Positions 20,199 through 28,412 of a stretch of DNA of 64,000 bases are shown here, piece by piece. Each line of letters opens with the position of its first letter. Positions within the stretch are counted from its first letter, which is position 1. The stretch lies in NCBI RefSeq assembly GCF_013410215.1, contig NZ_JACCFQ010000001.1, forward strand, positions 992,001-1,056,000. The letters run 5' to 3'. Below the pieces are notes generated by a model. The model searched no databases, had not been told where the DNA came from, and was given only the letters and a program-made list of their open reading frames with translations. The stretch comes from Nesterenkonia sandarakina (GTDB lineage Bacteria > Actinomycetota > Actinomycetes > Actinomycetales > Micrococcaceae). A program made the translations under genes and the position numbers.

Positions 20199-21560
20199 GT
20201 GATCGAAGTCCTGCTCCTTCTGCTGGGCATCCTGGCAATCCTGGTCATCATCGCAGGCAACGGCTATTTCGTCGCCCAAGAGTTCGCCTACATGTCCGTG
20301 GACCGCAATAAGCTGCGAGCCCTGGCCGCTGAGGGTGACAAGTCCGCGAAGCGCGCCCTGGACGTCACCGGGCGCACCTCGTTCATGCTCTCCGGAGCTC
20401 AGCTGGGCATCACCGTGACCGGTCTGCTCGTCGGCTATGTGGCCGAGCCGCTGGTCGGTGAGAGTCTCGGCGCCATGCTCGGCGGGATCGGGATCCCCGC
20501 CGCACTGGGGATCACCATCGGCACCATCACCGCGCTGGCCGTCTCGACCATCGTGCAGATGATCTTCGGCGAGCTGTTCCCCAAGAACTACGCGATCGCC
20601 AACCCCACCCCGCTCTCGCTGGGCCTCGCCCGCTCGACCAAGCTCTACCTGGCGGCCTTCGGCTGGCTGATCTGGATCTTCGACGTCTCGGCGAACGCGC
20701 TGCTGAAGCTGCTTCGGATCGAACCGGTGCACGACGTCGAGTCCAGCGCCACGGCGAAGGACCTCGAGCACATCGTGACCAGCTCCCACGAGAGCGGCGA
20801 CCTCGCCGAGGAGATGTACCTGACCCTGGATCGGATCCTGGACTTCCCGGACCACGACGTCGAGCACGCCATGATCCCGCGCTCGCGCACAGGGCTGATC
20901 CACCCAGACACCACGCTCGGAGAGATCCGCGCCCTGATGGCCGAGGAGCACACCCGGTATCCCGTGGTGGACACGCAGGACGAGCCGATCGGCGTCGTCC
21001 ATCTCGTGGACCTGCTGGGCACCAAGTTCACCGACGCGGCCGCGGCGACCGAGATCATGCGCGCCCCGGTGATCGTGCCGACGCTGATGCCGCTTCCCGA
21101 GGCGGTGCGCACCCTGCGCGACGCCAATGCCAAGCTGGCCTGCGTCATCGACGAGTACGGCGGCTTCACCGGCGTGGTCACCATGGAGGACCTCGCCGAG
21201 GAGATCCTCGGCGAGATCACCGATGAGCACGACGACGAGGCCCCTGCCGGTATCGAGAATGTCGGTGAGAACCACTGGCGGGTCGACGGCGACCTGCACC
21301 TGGACGAGGTGGAGCGGGTGATCGGCCAGGACTTCCCAGAGGGCGACTATGAGACGCTCTCCGGGCTGCTGATGTCCCAGGAGGGCGCTCTGCTGACCGA
21401 AGGTCAGCAGGTGCGCATCGATCTGCCGGCCGATCCTGCTGACTATGGAGAATCCTCGCCCCCGACGCGTTGGGTGGATGTCACGGTGATCAGCGTGGAC
21501 CGCCACGTTCCCGAATCGGTGCATCTGCGCCTGACCGAGCACTTCGAGGAGGAACGATGA
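20199..21560 (+). CDS. CNNM/CBS/CorC_HlyC membrane protein (hemolysin-C family)
   Basis: Protein of 453 residues with an N-terminal CNNM (DUF21) domain of about four hydrophobic segments (LLLLLGILAILVIIAGNGYF and onward), a CBS pair from roughly residue 210 to 330 (DVEHAMIPRSRTGLIHPD, YPVVDTQDEPIGVVHLVD, KLACVIDEYGGFTGVVTMED) and a C-terminal CorC_HlyC domain. Relatives take part in magnesium or cobalt efflux; the 'hemolysin' name is historical. GTG at 20199 was chosen because the earlier ATG at 20178 adds only unconserved residues. Overlaps the next gene by four bases. Confidence 0.88.
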   Translation: MIEVLLLLLGILAILVIIAGNGYFVAQEFAYMSVDRNKLRALAAEGDKSAKRALDVTGRTSFMLSGAQLGITVTGLLVGYVAEPLVGESLGAMLGGIGIPAALGITIGTITALAVSTIVQMIFGELFPKNYAIANPTPLSLGLARSTKLYLAAFGWLIWIFDVSANALLKLLRIEPVHDVESSATAKDLEHIVTSSHESGDLAEEMYLTLDRILDFPDHDVEHAMIPRSRTGLIHPDTTLGEIRALMAEEHTRYPVVDTQDEPIGVVHLVDLLGTKFTDAAAATEIMRAPVIVPTLMPLPEAVRTLRDANAKLACVIDEYGGFTGVVTMEDLAEEILGEITDEHDDEAPAGIENVGENHWRVDGDLHLDEVERVIGQDFPEGDYETLSGLLMSQEGALLTEGQQVRIDLPADPADYGESSPPTRWVDVTVISVDRHVPESVHLRLTEHFEEER

Positions 21561-22636
21561 GCGACTGGCTGATCCCGACCATCGCCACCATCGGCATCAT
21601 CGCGGTCTCGGCGTTCTTCGTGATCCTGGAGTTCGCGCTGCTCGCCGCTCGCCGCCACCGTCTGGAGGAGGAGGCGGAGCACAGCCGCTCCGCCCGGGCC
21701 GCGCTGCGCGGGCTCAATGAGCTCACCGTGATGCTCGCAGGAGCCCAGCTGGGCATCACCGCGTGCACCTTCGCACTGGGGGCCGTGAGCAAGCCTGCGG
21801 TGGACTACGCACTGACTCCGATCTTCGAGTCCTGGAACATGCCGCTCTGGGCCGCCGATGTGCTGGCCTTCGCTCTGGCGCTGTTGCTGATGACCTTCCT
21901 GCACCTGGTCGTCGGTGAGATGGCCCCGAAGTCCTGGGCGATCGCGCATCCAGAACGCGCGGCGAAGCTCATCGCGCTGCCCGCCCAGGTGGTCCTCTGG
22001 GGCTTCCGACCCTTGCTGCTCTGGATCAACAGCATCGCCAACCGGCTGGTCTCGGCCACCGGTGTCACACCCGTGGACAGTGCTGCCGCGGGAGGCTATG
22101 ACTCCGACACGATCCGACATCTGGTGGCGCATTCCACCCAGACCGGCACGCTGGACCAGGCCTCGGCCTCACAGATCTCCCGCGTGATCGATCTGGAGAC
22201 CCTGACCGTGGACGACGTCATCGCAGCGCGCACCCGTCAGGAGACCACCACGGTGCCGTTCTCCGCCACGGCCGCCGACGTGCAGGCTGCCGCCCAGCGC
22301 ACCGGGCACCTGCGGATCCTGGTCCTGCCCGAGTCGGGGACCAGTCCGCTGGTGGTCCATGTCCGGGACACCCTGACCGTGGAGCCGGAATACCCGGTCA
22401 GCGAGCTGGCGCGCCCGGCCCTGGTCGTCTCCACCGGCGCCTCGGTCTACGAGGCGTTCCAGACCATGCGGGAGGCCGGTGAACAGCTCGCCGTGGTCTA
22501 TTCCAACGGGGTGCTGGCCGGGGCGATCACCTGGAACGACATCCTGAAGCGGATGTGGCCCACCATGGAGGAGCAGTGGAGCGAATCTGAGGCCACAGCC
22601 CAGGCCCGCACACAGAGTGCGGCGGCACCCCGCTAG
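21557..22636 (+). CDS. Second CNNM/CBS membrane protein
   Basis: Paralogue of the previous gene, 359 residues, starting at the ATG in GGAACGATGA that overlaps its partner's stop. The CNNM domain is present (VILEFALLAARRHRLEEEAE, the hallmark AGAQLGITACTFALGAVSKP, HLVVGEMAPKSWAIAHPERA) with a weak CBS pair behind it. It lacks the CorC_HlyC domain found in the first protein. The paired arrangement of one long and one short CNNM protein recurs in actinobacteria and suggests a heteromer; this is inference. Confidence 0.85.
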   Translation: MSDWLIPTIATIGIIAVSAFFVILEFALLAARRHRLEEEAEHSRSARAALRGLNELTVMLAGAQLGITACTFALGAVSKPAVDYALTPIFESWNMPLWAADVLAFALALLLMTFLHLVVGEMAPKSWAIAHPERAAKLIALPAQVVLWGFRPLLLWINSIANRLVSATGVTPVDSAAAGGYDSDTIRHLVAHSTQTGTLDQASASQISRVIDLETLTVDDVIAARTRQETTTVPFSATAADVQAAAQRTGHLRILVLPESGTSPLVVHVRDTLTVEPEYPVSELARPALVVSTGASVYEAFQTMREAGEQLAVVYSNGVLAGAITWNDILKRMWPTMEEQWSESEATAQARTQSAAAPR

Positions 22637-22681
22637 GCGGGCCGCCACCTCACGGGCCCGTCTTCCACGGGCCTTGCCATA

Positions 22682-22716
22682 CGATGCCGGATCCACAGCC
22701 TGTGGGTCCGGCATCG
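22682..22716. terminator. Hairpin, possible bidirectional terminator
   Basis: CGATGCCGGATCCACA (22682-22697) pairs with TGTGGGTCCGGCATCG (22701-22716): a 16-base-pair stem with one G-T pair and a three-base loop. No real T run follows. It lies between convergent genes. Its apex contains DnaA-box-like halves (ATCCACA, TGTGGGT), so it could also belong to the adjacent DnaA-box cluster. Confidence 0.6.
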
Positions 22717-22723
22717 TGGTTTC

Positions 22724-22853
22724 TGTGGAGAACCCCCTGGGATGCGTTATCCACAGGGTTTATCCACAGTGTGCATAAGTTACACGCGTGTGTTTCCCCT
22801 TGTCAGAGCGATATCCACAGGATTTTGCAGATTGTGCATAAAACTGTGGAAGA
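22724..22853. other. DnaA-box cluster outside oriC
   Basis: Within 130 bases there are two perfect DnaA boxes on the plus strand (22747-22755 and 22760-22768) and four with one change: TGTGGAGAA 22724-22732 (minus), TGTGCATAA 22770-22778 (minus), ATATCCACA 22811-22819 (plus) and TGTGCATAA 22833-22841 (minus). A 7-of-9 site follows at 22845-22853. The genes on both sides point towards this region, so it is not a promoter for either. It may titrate DnaA, reactivate it, or form part of the origin system. Confidence 0.85.
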
Positions 22854-22887
22854 GTCCTGCACAACCTGGGGATGACCCGGTCGAGAC

Positions 22888-23739
22888 TCAGCCGGCGGGA
22901 GTGACCAGCTGCATGCCCACAATGATGAGAAGCAGCAGGAGCCCGGTGATGCCCAGCAGCCCGAGGCCCTGTCGGCGGGCCTGCCGCGCAGCGTCCCTGC
23001 GTCGGTCGCCGGAGGCCGCGGGAGCGGACTTGGCGAACACCAGGGCGCAGAGCGCGCCGACCACCAGTCCGCCGAAGTGACCCTGCCAGGAGATGCCGGG
23101 GATCACGAAGCTGATCACCACATTGATCCCGATCAGGGTGAGGATCCCGCCGGTCTGCGATCCTGTGGCGCGCATCAGGATGAACAGCGCGCCGAAGAGC
23201 CCGAACACCGCACCGGAGGCGCCGAGGGTGGGGGTCATGGCGGGGGTCAGGAAGAGCACCGCCACGGAGCCGCCGAGCGCGGAGAGCAGCAGCAGCGCGA
23301 GGTAGCGCAGCGCCCCCAGGGCCGGTTCGATGGCGCGCCCGATGAACCACAGGGCGAACATGTTGAAGAGCAGGTGCATGGCGTTGCTGGGGGAATGCAC
23401 CAGCGCGGAGCTGAGCATCCGCCAGGGCTCGAAGACCCACGGGGAGGTCTGCAGCGGGGCATACCAGAGCGCCGCGGTCACCGGATCGGGGTTGGCTCCG
23501 GTGATGGTGCCGCTGAGCAGCTGCAGGCCGAAGAGCACCACGCACAGCCCGATGAGGCTGAAGGTGATGATCGGGCGCTTCCCGGGTCGCACCACGGCGC
23601 CGAACTGGGAACGCGCCGGTGGCCGGCGGGCCTGCCACTCGTCCCGGGCGCGCGCCAGGCAGTCTACGCACTGGAACCCGACCGGGGCCTGACGCAGGCA
23701 CTCAGGACAGGCCGGGCGGTCACAGCGCTGACACTGCAC
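22888..23739 (-). CDS. Rhomboid family intramembrane serine protease with N-terminal zinc ribbon
   Basis: Counting from the GTG at 23739 the protein has 283 residues. A cysteine-rich N-terminus (CQRCDRPACPEC, CVDC) is followed by six to seven hydrophobic segments. The rhomboid catalytic serine is in GASGAVFG (Ser175) and the histidine in GHFGGLVVG (His221); the HSPSNAMHLLFNMFALW loop is also present. It probably cleaves membrane proteins within the bilayer. The conserved zinc-ribbon half CSQHPDRPASV lies in frame just upstream of the GTG, so the true start may be further upstream and non-canonical. Downstream of ppiA, probably co-transcribed. Confidence 0.85.
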   Translation of the reverse strand: MQCQRCDRPACPECLRQAPVGFQCVDCLARARDEWQARRPPARSQFGAVVRPGKRPIITFSLIGLCVVLFGLQLLSGTITGANPDPVTAALWYAPLQTSPWVFEPWRMLSSALVHSPSNAMHLLFNMFALWFIGRAIEPALGALRYLALLLLSALGGSVAVLFLTPAMTPTLGASGAVFGLFGALFILMRATGSQTGGILTLIGINVVISFVIPGISWQGHFGGLVVGALCALVFAKSAPAASGDRRRDAARQARRQGLGLLGITGLLLLLIIVGMQLVTPAG

Positions 23740-23796
23740 ACTGGCCGGCCTGTCCGGGTGCTGCGAACAGAATGTTGCGTTGATCGTTCTAGATCC

Positions 23797-24339
23797 TCAG
23801 AGCTTCTCGATGTCGATCTTCTCGATGACGACATCGTCCTTCGGGCGGTCCCGGTTATCGGTGGGAACCGTGTTCAGGGCGTCGACGACCTTCTGCGAGG
23901 CTTCGTCGGTGACCTCTCCGAAGATGGTGTGCTTGCCCTGGAGCCAGTTGGTGGCGACCGAGGTGATGAAGAACTGGGATCCGTTGGTGCCCGGGCCGGC
24001 ATTGGCCATGGCCAGCTTGTACGGGGAGGTGAAGTCCAGCTCCGGGTGGATCTCATCACCGAACTTGTAGCCCGGGCCGCCGACGCCGAGACCCAGCGGG
24101 TCCCCGCCCTGGATCATGAAGTCAGAGATGATCCGGTGGAAGACGGTGCCGCTGTAGAGCGGGGTGTCCACCATCTTCTCGCCGGACTCCGGGTGGGTCC
24201 AGTCACGCTCGCCGGTGGCGAGACCGACGAAGTTCTCCACAGTCTTCGGCGCATGGTTGCCGAAGAGCTCGACGCGGATCTCTCCCTGGGAGGTACGGAT
24301 AGTTGCCTGATGTGTTGCGATAGCAGTCATGAGCCTCAT
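23797..24339 (-). CDS. ppiA: Cyclophilin-type peptidyl-prolyl cis-trans isomerase
   Basis: Cytoplasmic cyclophilin of about 180 residues with no signal peptide. The active-site arginine is in FHRIISDFMIQGGDP, with further conserved parts LAMANAGPGTNGSQFFIT and WLQGKHTIFGEV. It speeds proline isomerisation during folding. The ATG at 24339 has AGGAG eight bases upstream; a second ATG at 24330 would shorten the protein by three residues. Homologues lie near the origin in many actinobacteria. Confidence 0.93.
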   Translation of the reverse strand: MRLMTAIATHQATIRTSQGEIRVELFGNHAPKTVENFVGLATGERDWTHPESGEKMVDTPLYSGTVFHRIISDFMIQGGDPLGLGVGGPGYKFGDEIHPELDFTSPYKLAMANAGPGTNGSQFFITSVATNWLQGKHTIFGEVTDEASQKVVDALNTVPTDNRDRPKDDVVIEKIDIEKL

Positions 24340-24467
24340 TGTCTCACTCCTGGTGGTTGCGTGTTCTCAGTCTCGGTGCATGATGAAGGGATCGGCTGGG
24401 CCGTAGCAGGCCAGGAAGAGACCACGTAAGCTGAAGCCAGCAACCGATCCGGATTCGGAGGACATGC

Positions 24468-25409
24468 ATGTTCGGCAAGAAGAAGAAGCGGAACCACAGC
24501 TGGGAGCACCTGGTGCTCGCAGGGGTGGAGACCGCACGTGATTGGACCGCACCAAAACTGGGTGCGGCAGCAGATTGGGCCGAAGGTACCTACCGCAAGG
24601 GTGCCCCGAAGGTGCACGACGCCTCGGGCCGCGCTCTGAGCGCTGTCAACGACGGCGCCTCGGTGGCGGGGAAGAAGATCAAGGAGTACTCCTCGGTCGC
24701 CGGCGGCGGCATCTCGTCCCAGTATGAGAAGCTTCCCCCGCAGGCCAAGGCCGAGGTGGCCAAGGTCATCGCCAAGTACGACACTGCCAAGACGCAGTTC
24801 ACCTCGGAGTATGTTCCCGCCACCTCCGCAAAGCTCGGCGGCTACGCAGACAAGACCGCGAAGCTGATCCACCGCGCTGAGCTGGATCCCCGCGTGGAGA
24901 AGGCGCTGATCAAGGCCACCGGTGACAAGAAGATCGTCAAGAAGCTGCGCAAGAGCTCCGAGAACTACGCCAAGGGCGCTGCCAAGACGCTGAAGAAGCA
25001 GCAGCGCTCGAACAGCCGCAAGAAGGGTCTGCTGGTCTTCGGACTGGTGGCCGCGGCTGTCACGGCAGGAGTGGCCGCATGGCGCGCCAGCCAGCCGGTG
25101 GAGGATCCGTGGAAGAAGCCCGCTCCGGTGACCCGGCCAGCGACTTCCTCCACAGCGGCTCCCAAGCCGGTGACCTCGTCCACCACGCCCGCCGCATCGG
25201 CTCCCAAGCCGGCGGCACCGGGCGGTTCGACGGCACCGAGCAAGGTGGCAGGCACTCCTGCTGCTGCGCCGAAGTCAGCTCCTGACGCCCCGAAGAGCTC
25301 CGGCGCGCCGGAGTCCAAGGCGGGACCCTCGGGCGTGACCAACGTCAATGCGCAGAACGCCGACGAGGCCAAGGGCAACAACGTCCCCTCCCCGAAGCCG
25401 GCCACCTGA
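24468..25409 (+). CDS. Lysine-rich single-pass membrane protein of unknown function
   Basis: Protein of 313 residues, start fixed by GGAGGACATGC before the ATG. The first 180 residues are soluble and Lys/Ala-rich with predicted amphipathic helices (VETARDWTAPKLGAAADWAE, KAEVAKVIAKYDTAKTQFTS). A basic stretch KKQQRSNSRKKG precedes one membrane helix (LLVFGLVAAAVTAGVAAW, about residues 187-204). The remaining 105 residues are Pro/Ala/Ser-rich with lysines, like a cell-wall-spanning region. It resembles conserved hypothetical proteins of Micrococcales, and I know no function for it. Divergent from ppiA. Confidence 0.75.
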   Translation: MFGKKKKRNHSWEHLVLAGVETARDWTAPKLGAAADWAEGTYRKGAPKVHDASGRALSAVNDGASVAGKKIKEYSSVAGGGISSQYEKLPPQAKAEVAKVIAKYDTAKTQFTSEYVPATSAKLGGYADKTAKLIHRAELDPRVEKALIKATGDKKIVKKLRKSSENYAKGAAKTLKKQQRSNSRKKGLLVFGLVAAAVTAGVAAWRASQPVEDPWKKPAPVTRPATSSTAAPKPVTSSTTPAASAPKPAAPGGSTAPSKVAGTPAAAPKSAPDAPKSSGAPESKAGPSGVTNVNAQNADEAKGNNVPSPKPAT

Positions 25410-25442
25410 GCCGACGTCGTGCGGAGAACGTAGCAAGATAGG

Positions 25443-25477
25443 AAGCGGACCTGGCGATCACGCCAGGTCCGCTTTCT
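25443..25477. terminator. Bidirectional terminator
   Basis: A perfect 14-base-pair stem, AAGCGGACCTGGCG (25443-25456) and its complement (25461-25474), with loop ATCA. It is followed by TCT on the plus strand and preceded by GG on that strand. It lies between two convergent genes. Confidence 0.8.
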
Positions 25478-25540
25478 ACGTTCGGGCTCCTGTGGTGGAC
25501 CAGCCGCGGGGTGAGCTCAGATCGGCTGTGCCGCCGGTGC

Positions 25541-26182
25541 TCAGCGGATCGGGTTGAGCTGCGCGGCCTTCTCGGCCGCACCGGTCTGGCCCATGCTCTC
25601 CAACCAGTTGCCCAGCATCCGGTAGCCACCCTCGGTGAGCACCGACTCCGGGTGGTACTGCATGCCCCACAGCGGCGCCGTGCGATGCGCGAGGCCCATG
25701 ATGACCCCGTCCTCGGTGCGGGCCGTGACCTCCAGCACGGCAGGGATGGTCTCGGGCGCCACGGTCAGAGAGTGATAGCGGGTCGCCACGAAGGTCTCCG
25801 GAAGCCCTGCGAAGGAGGCGTGTCCGGTGTGGGTCACCGGAGAGGTCTTGCCGTGCATCAGCTGCTCGGCGTGGGTGACCGTGGCACCGAAGGCTTCGCC
25901 CAGGCCTTGATGCCCCAGACAGACCCCGAGCATCGGCTCCTGGGCCTCCGCGCACCAACGGATCAGCTCCACTGAGACGCCTGCCTCGCCCGGAGTCCCG
26001 GGGCCGGGGGAGATGAGCACGCCGTCGTGCTTCGCGGCGAGCTTCTTGGCATCTTCGACCGAGAGGTCGTCGTTGCGGATCACGGTGGCCTCGGCGCCGA
26101 GCTCGCGCAGATACCCGACAAGGGTGTAGACGAAGCTGTCGTAGTTGTCCACGACGAGGATGCGGGCGGGGTTCTCACTCAT
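25541..26182 (-). CDS. pabA: Glutamine amidotransferase of aminodeoxychorismate/anthranilate synthase
   Basis: Class I glutaminase of 213 residues with the nucleophile Cys88 in GVCLGHQGLGEAFG and His177/Glu179 in MQYHPESV. It releases ammonia from glutamine for an aminodeoxychorismate (folate) or anthranilate (tryptophan) synthase partner; the two types are hard to tell apart by sequence, and the actinobacterial gene at this position is usually called pabA. No synthase subunit I is encoded nearby. The start overlaps the preceding small gene by eight bases. Confidence 0.88.
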   Translation of the reverse strand: MSENPARILVVDNYDSFVYTLVGYLRELGAEATVIRNDDLSVEDAKKLAAKHDGVLISPGPGTPGEAGVSVELIRWCAEAQEPMLGVCLGHQGLGEAFGATVTHAEQLMHGKTSPVTHTGHASFAGLPETFVATRYHSLTVAPETIPAVLEVTARTEDGVIMGLAHRTAPLWGMQYHPESVLTEGGYRMLGNWLESMGQTGAAEKAAQLNPIR

Positions 26183-26378
26183 GCGGGGTCCCTTCGGCCC
26201 GGCCTTGCGCCGGGAAGGTCATCGATTCAAGCGTGGAGTCATTGAGCGGGCTGTACTGGCTCAGCCAGGGAAAGACGAACTGCATCAGGAGGAACACGAT
26301 ACCGGCGAGGATGGCCAGGGCCAGCAGGATCTGCACCAGCAGAGGCCCCGGCAGGGAGCGGAAGAGCCAGGCGTACAT
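26175..26378 (-). CDS. Small single-pass membrane protein
   Basis: Protein of 67 residues with one hydrophobic helix (LLVQILLALAILAGIVFLLM, about residues 13-32), then FVFPWLSQYSP and a polar tail. It sits two bases after the sortase gene and overlaps pabA, so all three are probably translated from one mRNA. Equivalent small proteins accompany the sortase in related genomes as far as I recall. Function unknown. Confidence 0.7.
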   Translation of the reverse strand: MYAWLFRSLPGPLLVQILLALAILAGIVFLLMQFVFPWLSQYSPLNDSTLESMTFPAQGRAEGTPHE

Positions 26379-26380
26379 GC

Positions 26381-27142
26381 TCAGGATCCTCCCTGGGAGA
26401 TCGCAGCTGGTGCCGGCGCGCTCAGCGGCGCGAAGTCCACGAGCTCGGCGTGGGTGATCAGCCGTTCCCGGTTGGAGAAGAGCGGATGGCAGGTGGTCAG
26501 TGTGAGCAGCGAACGATCAGCCTGCGCCTGCGGCTCCCCGGGCACCGGCAGGATCACCTCGGACTGATGGGGCAGAACCACGTGGGTCTCGTAGACCTCA
26601 TAGGTGTAATAGCCGTCGGGGGACTCGACGTAGATCTCATCCCCCGCGGTGAGCCGATCCTGATCGCGCAGAACATCACCGTAGGTGAGCCGGTGTCCCG
26701 CCACGGCGAAGTTCCCCGGCTCCCCGGGAAGCTGGGTGTCCGGATAATGCCCCAGACCCCCGGTGTTCAGCGTCTGGTCATCCACTCCGGAGCGCACGGG
26801 GGCGGACCAGTCCGCTGAGATGGCGGGGGCGTAGACCACGGCCATGGCACCGGATTCCACGGCGGCCATGTTCTCCGGGCACGCCGCCGCCGCTCCGTCG
26901 CCAAGCTGCTGACACTCCTGCTGCGCCTGTGCGGCCTGCTGCGGCGCGGAGTCCGTGTCCTGCTGCTCGAGGCGGGCGTGGAACTCCTCCTCGATGGCCT
27001 GAGCCTCCCGGTTCGCATCGAGTCCGGTCCACCACACCTCCCACACCACGAAGAGCAGACCGAGCACGCCCAGGGTGATCAGCAGCTCGCCGGTGACCCC
27101 GAGGATCCGGGCGCCGGGGCGAGCGCCGCGGTGTCCCGACAT
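26381..27142 (-). CDS. srtE: Class E sortase
   Basis: Membrane-anchored transpeptidase, 253 residues, with a hydrophobic segment at about residues 15-37. The sortase domain follows: His150 in FAVAGHRLTYG, catalytic Cys218 in LTLTTCHPLFSNRER and the arginine (Arg225 or Arg227). The TLTTC form and the position next to crgA indicate class E, which in actinobacteria recognises LAxTG-type signals. A linker of about 60 residues rich in Gln and Ala separates the helix from the catalytic domain. No substrate with a sorting signal is encoded in this window. Confidence 0.9.
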   Translation of the reverse strand: MSGHRGARPGARILGVTGELLITLGVLGLLFVVWEVWWTGLDANREAQAIEEEFHARLEQQDTDSAPQQAAQAQQECQQLGDGAAAACPENMAAVESGAMAVVYAPAISADWSAPVRSGVDDQTLNTGGLGHYPDTQLPGEPGNFAVAGHRLTYGDVLRDQDRLTAGDEIYVESPDGYYTYEVYETHVVLPHQSEVILPVPGEPQAQADRSLLTLTTCHPLFSNRERLITHAELVDFAPLSAPAPAAISQGGS

Positions 27143-27289
27143 GAATCCTCCGAAGGCTGGGTGGGGCGTCCATCACGGTGAAACGGTAGAATGACGCGCA
27201 GACCGCGGCCAGCACCACCAGGGTGCCCGGCCGCGAGACCAGGATACCGAACCGAGATCCGTGCCGGATCCAGAGGGGATCGAACCGAC

Positions 27290-27586
27290 GTGGCTGAGTC
27301 CAAGCAGCGCAAGAACCGCAGGACGCGTGGCAAGACCGAGACGAAGAAGTCTCCGCTGAACGACGCCGATCCCAAGGACGTCAGAGACCTCGACCTCGAG
27401 GACGAGTCGCTGCCGCTCTGGTACCGGGCCACGATGATCGGTCTGATGATCCTGGGACTGCTCTGGATGATCGTCTGGTACATCACCCAGGGTGCCGCCC
27501 CGGTGCAGGCCGCCGGGGGCTGGAACATCATCATCGGCTTCGGCATCGCCATGGTCGGATTCTTCATGACGATGCGCTGGAAGTGA
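27290..27586 (+). CDS. crgA: Cell division protein CrgA
   Basis: Protein of 98 residues with a basic N-terminus (AESKQRKNRRTRG) and two membrane helices (ATMIGLMILGLLWMIVWYIT; WNIIIGFGIAMVGFFMTMRW). CrgA coordinates septum formation by contacting FtsZ, FtsI and FtsQ in mycobacteria and Streptomyces. The GTG at 27290 has AGAGGGGA nine bases upstream and gives the family length. It is divergent from the sortase gene. Confidence 0.93.
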   Translation: MAESKQRKNRRTRGKTETKKSPLNDADPKDVRDLDLEDESLPLWYRATMIGLMILGLLWMIVWYITQGAAPVQAAGGWNIIIGFGIAMVGFFMTMRWK

Positions 27587-27662
27587 CGATGTGCTGGACG
27601 TGCCGATGCCCCGCAGATGACGGCGTCTGAGATGCGGATGCCCCCCAGGAGACGGCGCGCGC

Positions 27663-28412
27663 CTAGCGTGGCCGTCGCGTGGCTGTGGCCCTCGCGGCGC
27701 GGGTGAGCTCCTCCACCGGCTGACCAGTCCCGGCAGGCTCGATCTGCGGCTGGATCTGCTCCTGGTAGCGGTTCTCCACGGCCTTGGCGATCAAGAAGTC
27801 AGCGATCGCAGGGTTCTTCGGCAGCAGCGAACCATGCAGATAGCTGCCCACGATGTTCTTGAAGCGCGCGCCCTCGTAGGAGTCCTTCGCGTTGTTGCCC
27901 TCGCCCCTGGTCACCCGCGCCAGCGGCTGGACCCCCGGGCCGAGGTAGGTCTGTCCGGAATGGTTCTCGTAGCCCAGGATCTCGCCGAACTCCGCAGACT
28001 CGGCCACCACATTGCCGATCAGACGAGTGTCGGTGCCCTCGGTGTGCAGGTCCAGGATGCCCACACCCTTGATCTCCCGGCCCTCGCGGGTGCGGAAGGA
28101 ATGGCCGAAGAGCTGATAGAGCCCGCAGATCATCAGCATCGGCGTGCCACCCTCAGCCAGGCGGTGCAGCTTGTCTCCGATGCGCAGCAGGTCCTGCTGG
28201 ATCTTGTCCTGGCCGCTGTCCTGGCCGCCGCCGCCGATGACCACGTCGACCTGCTCCGGGAACTCGTCCTCAGGGTCATAGCTGTGCAGGATCGGCTCAT
28301 AGCCGCGCCACTGCAGACGCCGCTGCAGCACCAGCGCATTGCCGAAGTCCCCGTAGATGTTCATGTCCCGGGGATAGAGCTGGAGGACATGGACGGGCTT
28401 GGATGCAGCCAT
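27663..28412 (-). CDS. gatD: Lipid II isoglutaminyl synthase, glutamine amidotransferase subunit GatD
   Basis: CobB/CobQ-like glutaminase of 249 residues with the nucleophile Cys96 in LMICGLYQLFG and the catalytic His193 in GSYLHGSLLPKNP. It feeds ammonia to MurT for amidation of the second residue (D-isoglutamate) of the lipid II stem peptide. Its start codon overlaps the murT stop as ATGA. The last 35 residues are a poorly conserved tail. Confidence 0.93.
   Translation of the reverse strand: MAASKPVHVLQLYPRDMNIYGDFGNALVLQRRLQWRGYEPILHSYDPEDEFPEQVDVVIGGGGQDSGQDKIQQDLLRIGDKLHRLAEGGTPMLMICGLYQLFGHSFRTREGREIKGVGILDLHTEGTDTRLIGNVVAESAEFGEILGYENHSGQTYLGPGVQPLARVTRGEGNNAKDSYEGARFKNIVGSYLHGSLLPKNPAIADFLIAKAVENRYQEQIQPQIEPAGTGQPVEELTRAARATATRRPR

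Noticed and set aside
26381-27142. Possible sortase substrate gene near the class E sortase
   Set aside because: No protein in the window ends with an LAxTG or LPxTG motif followed by a helix and basic tail.
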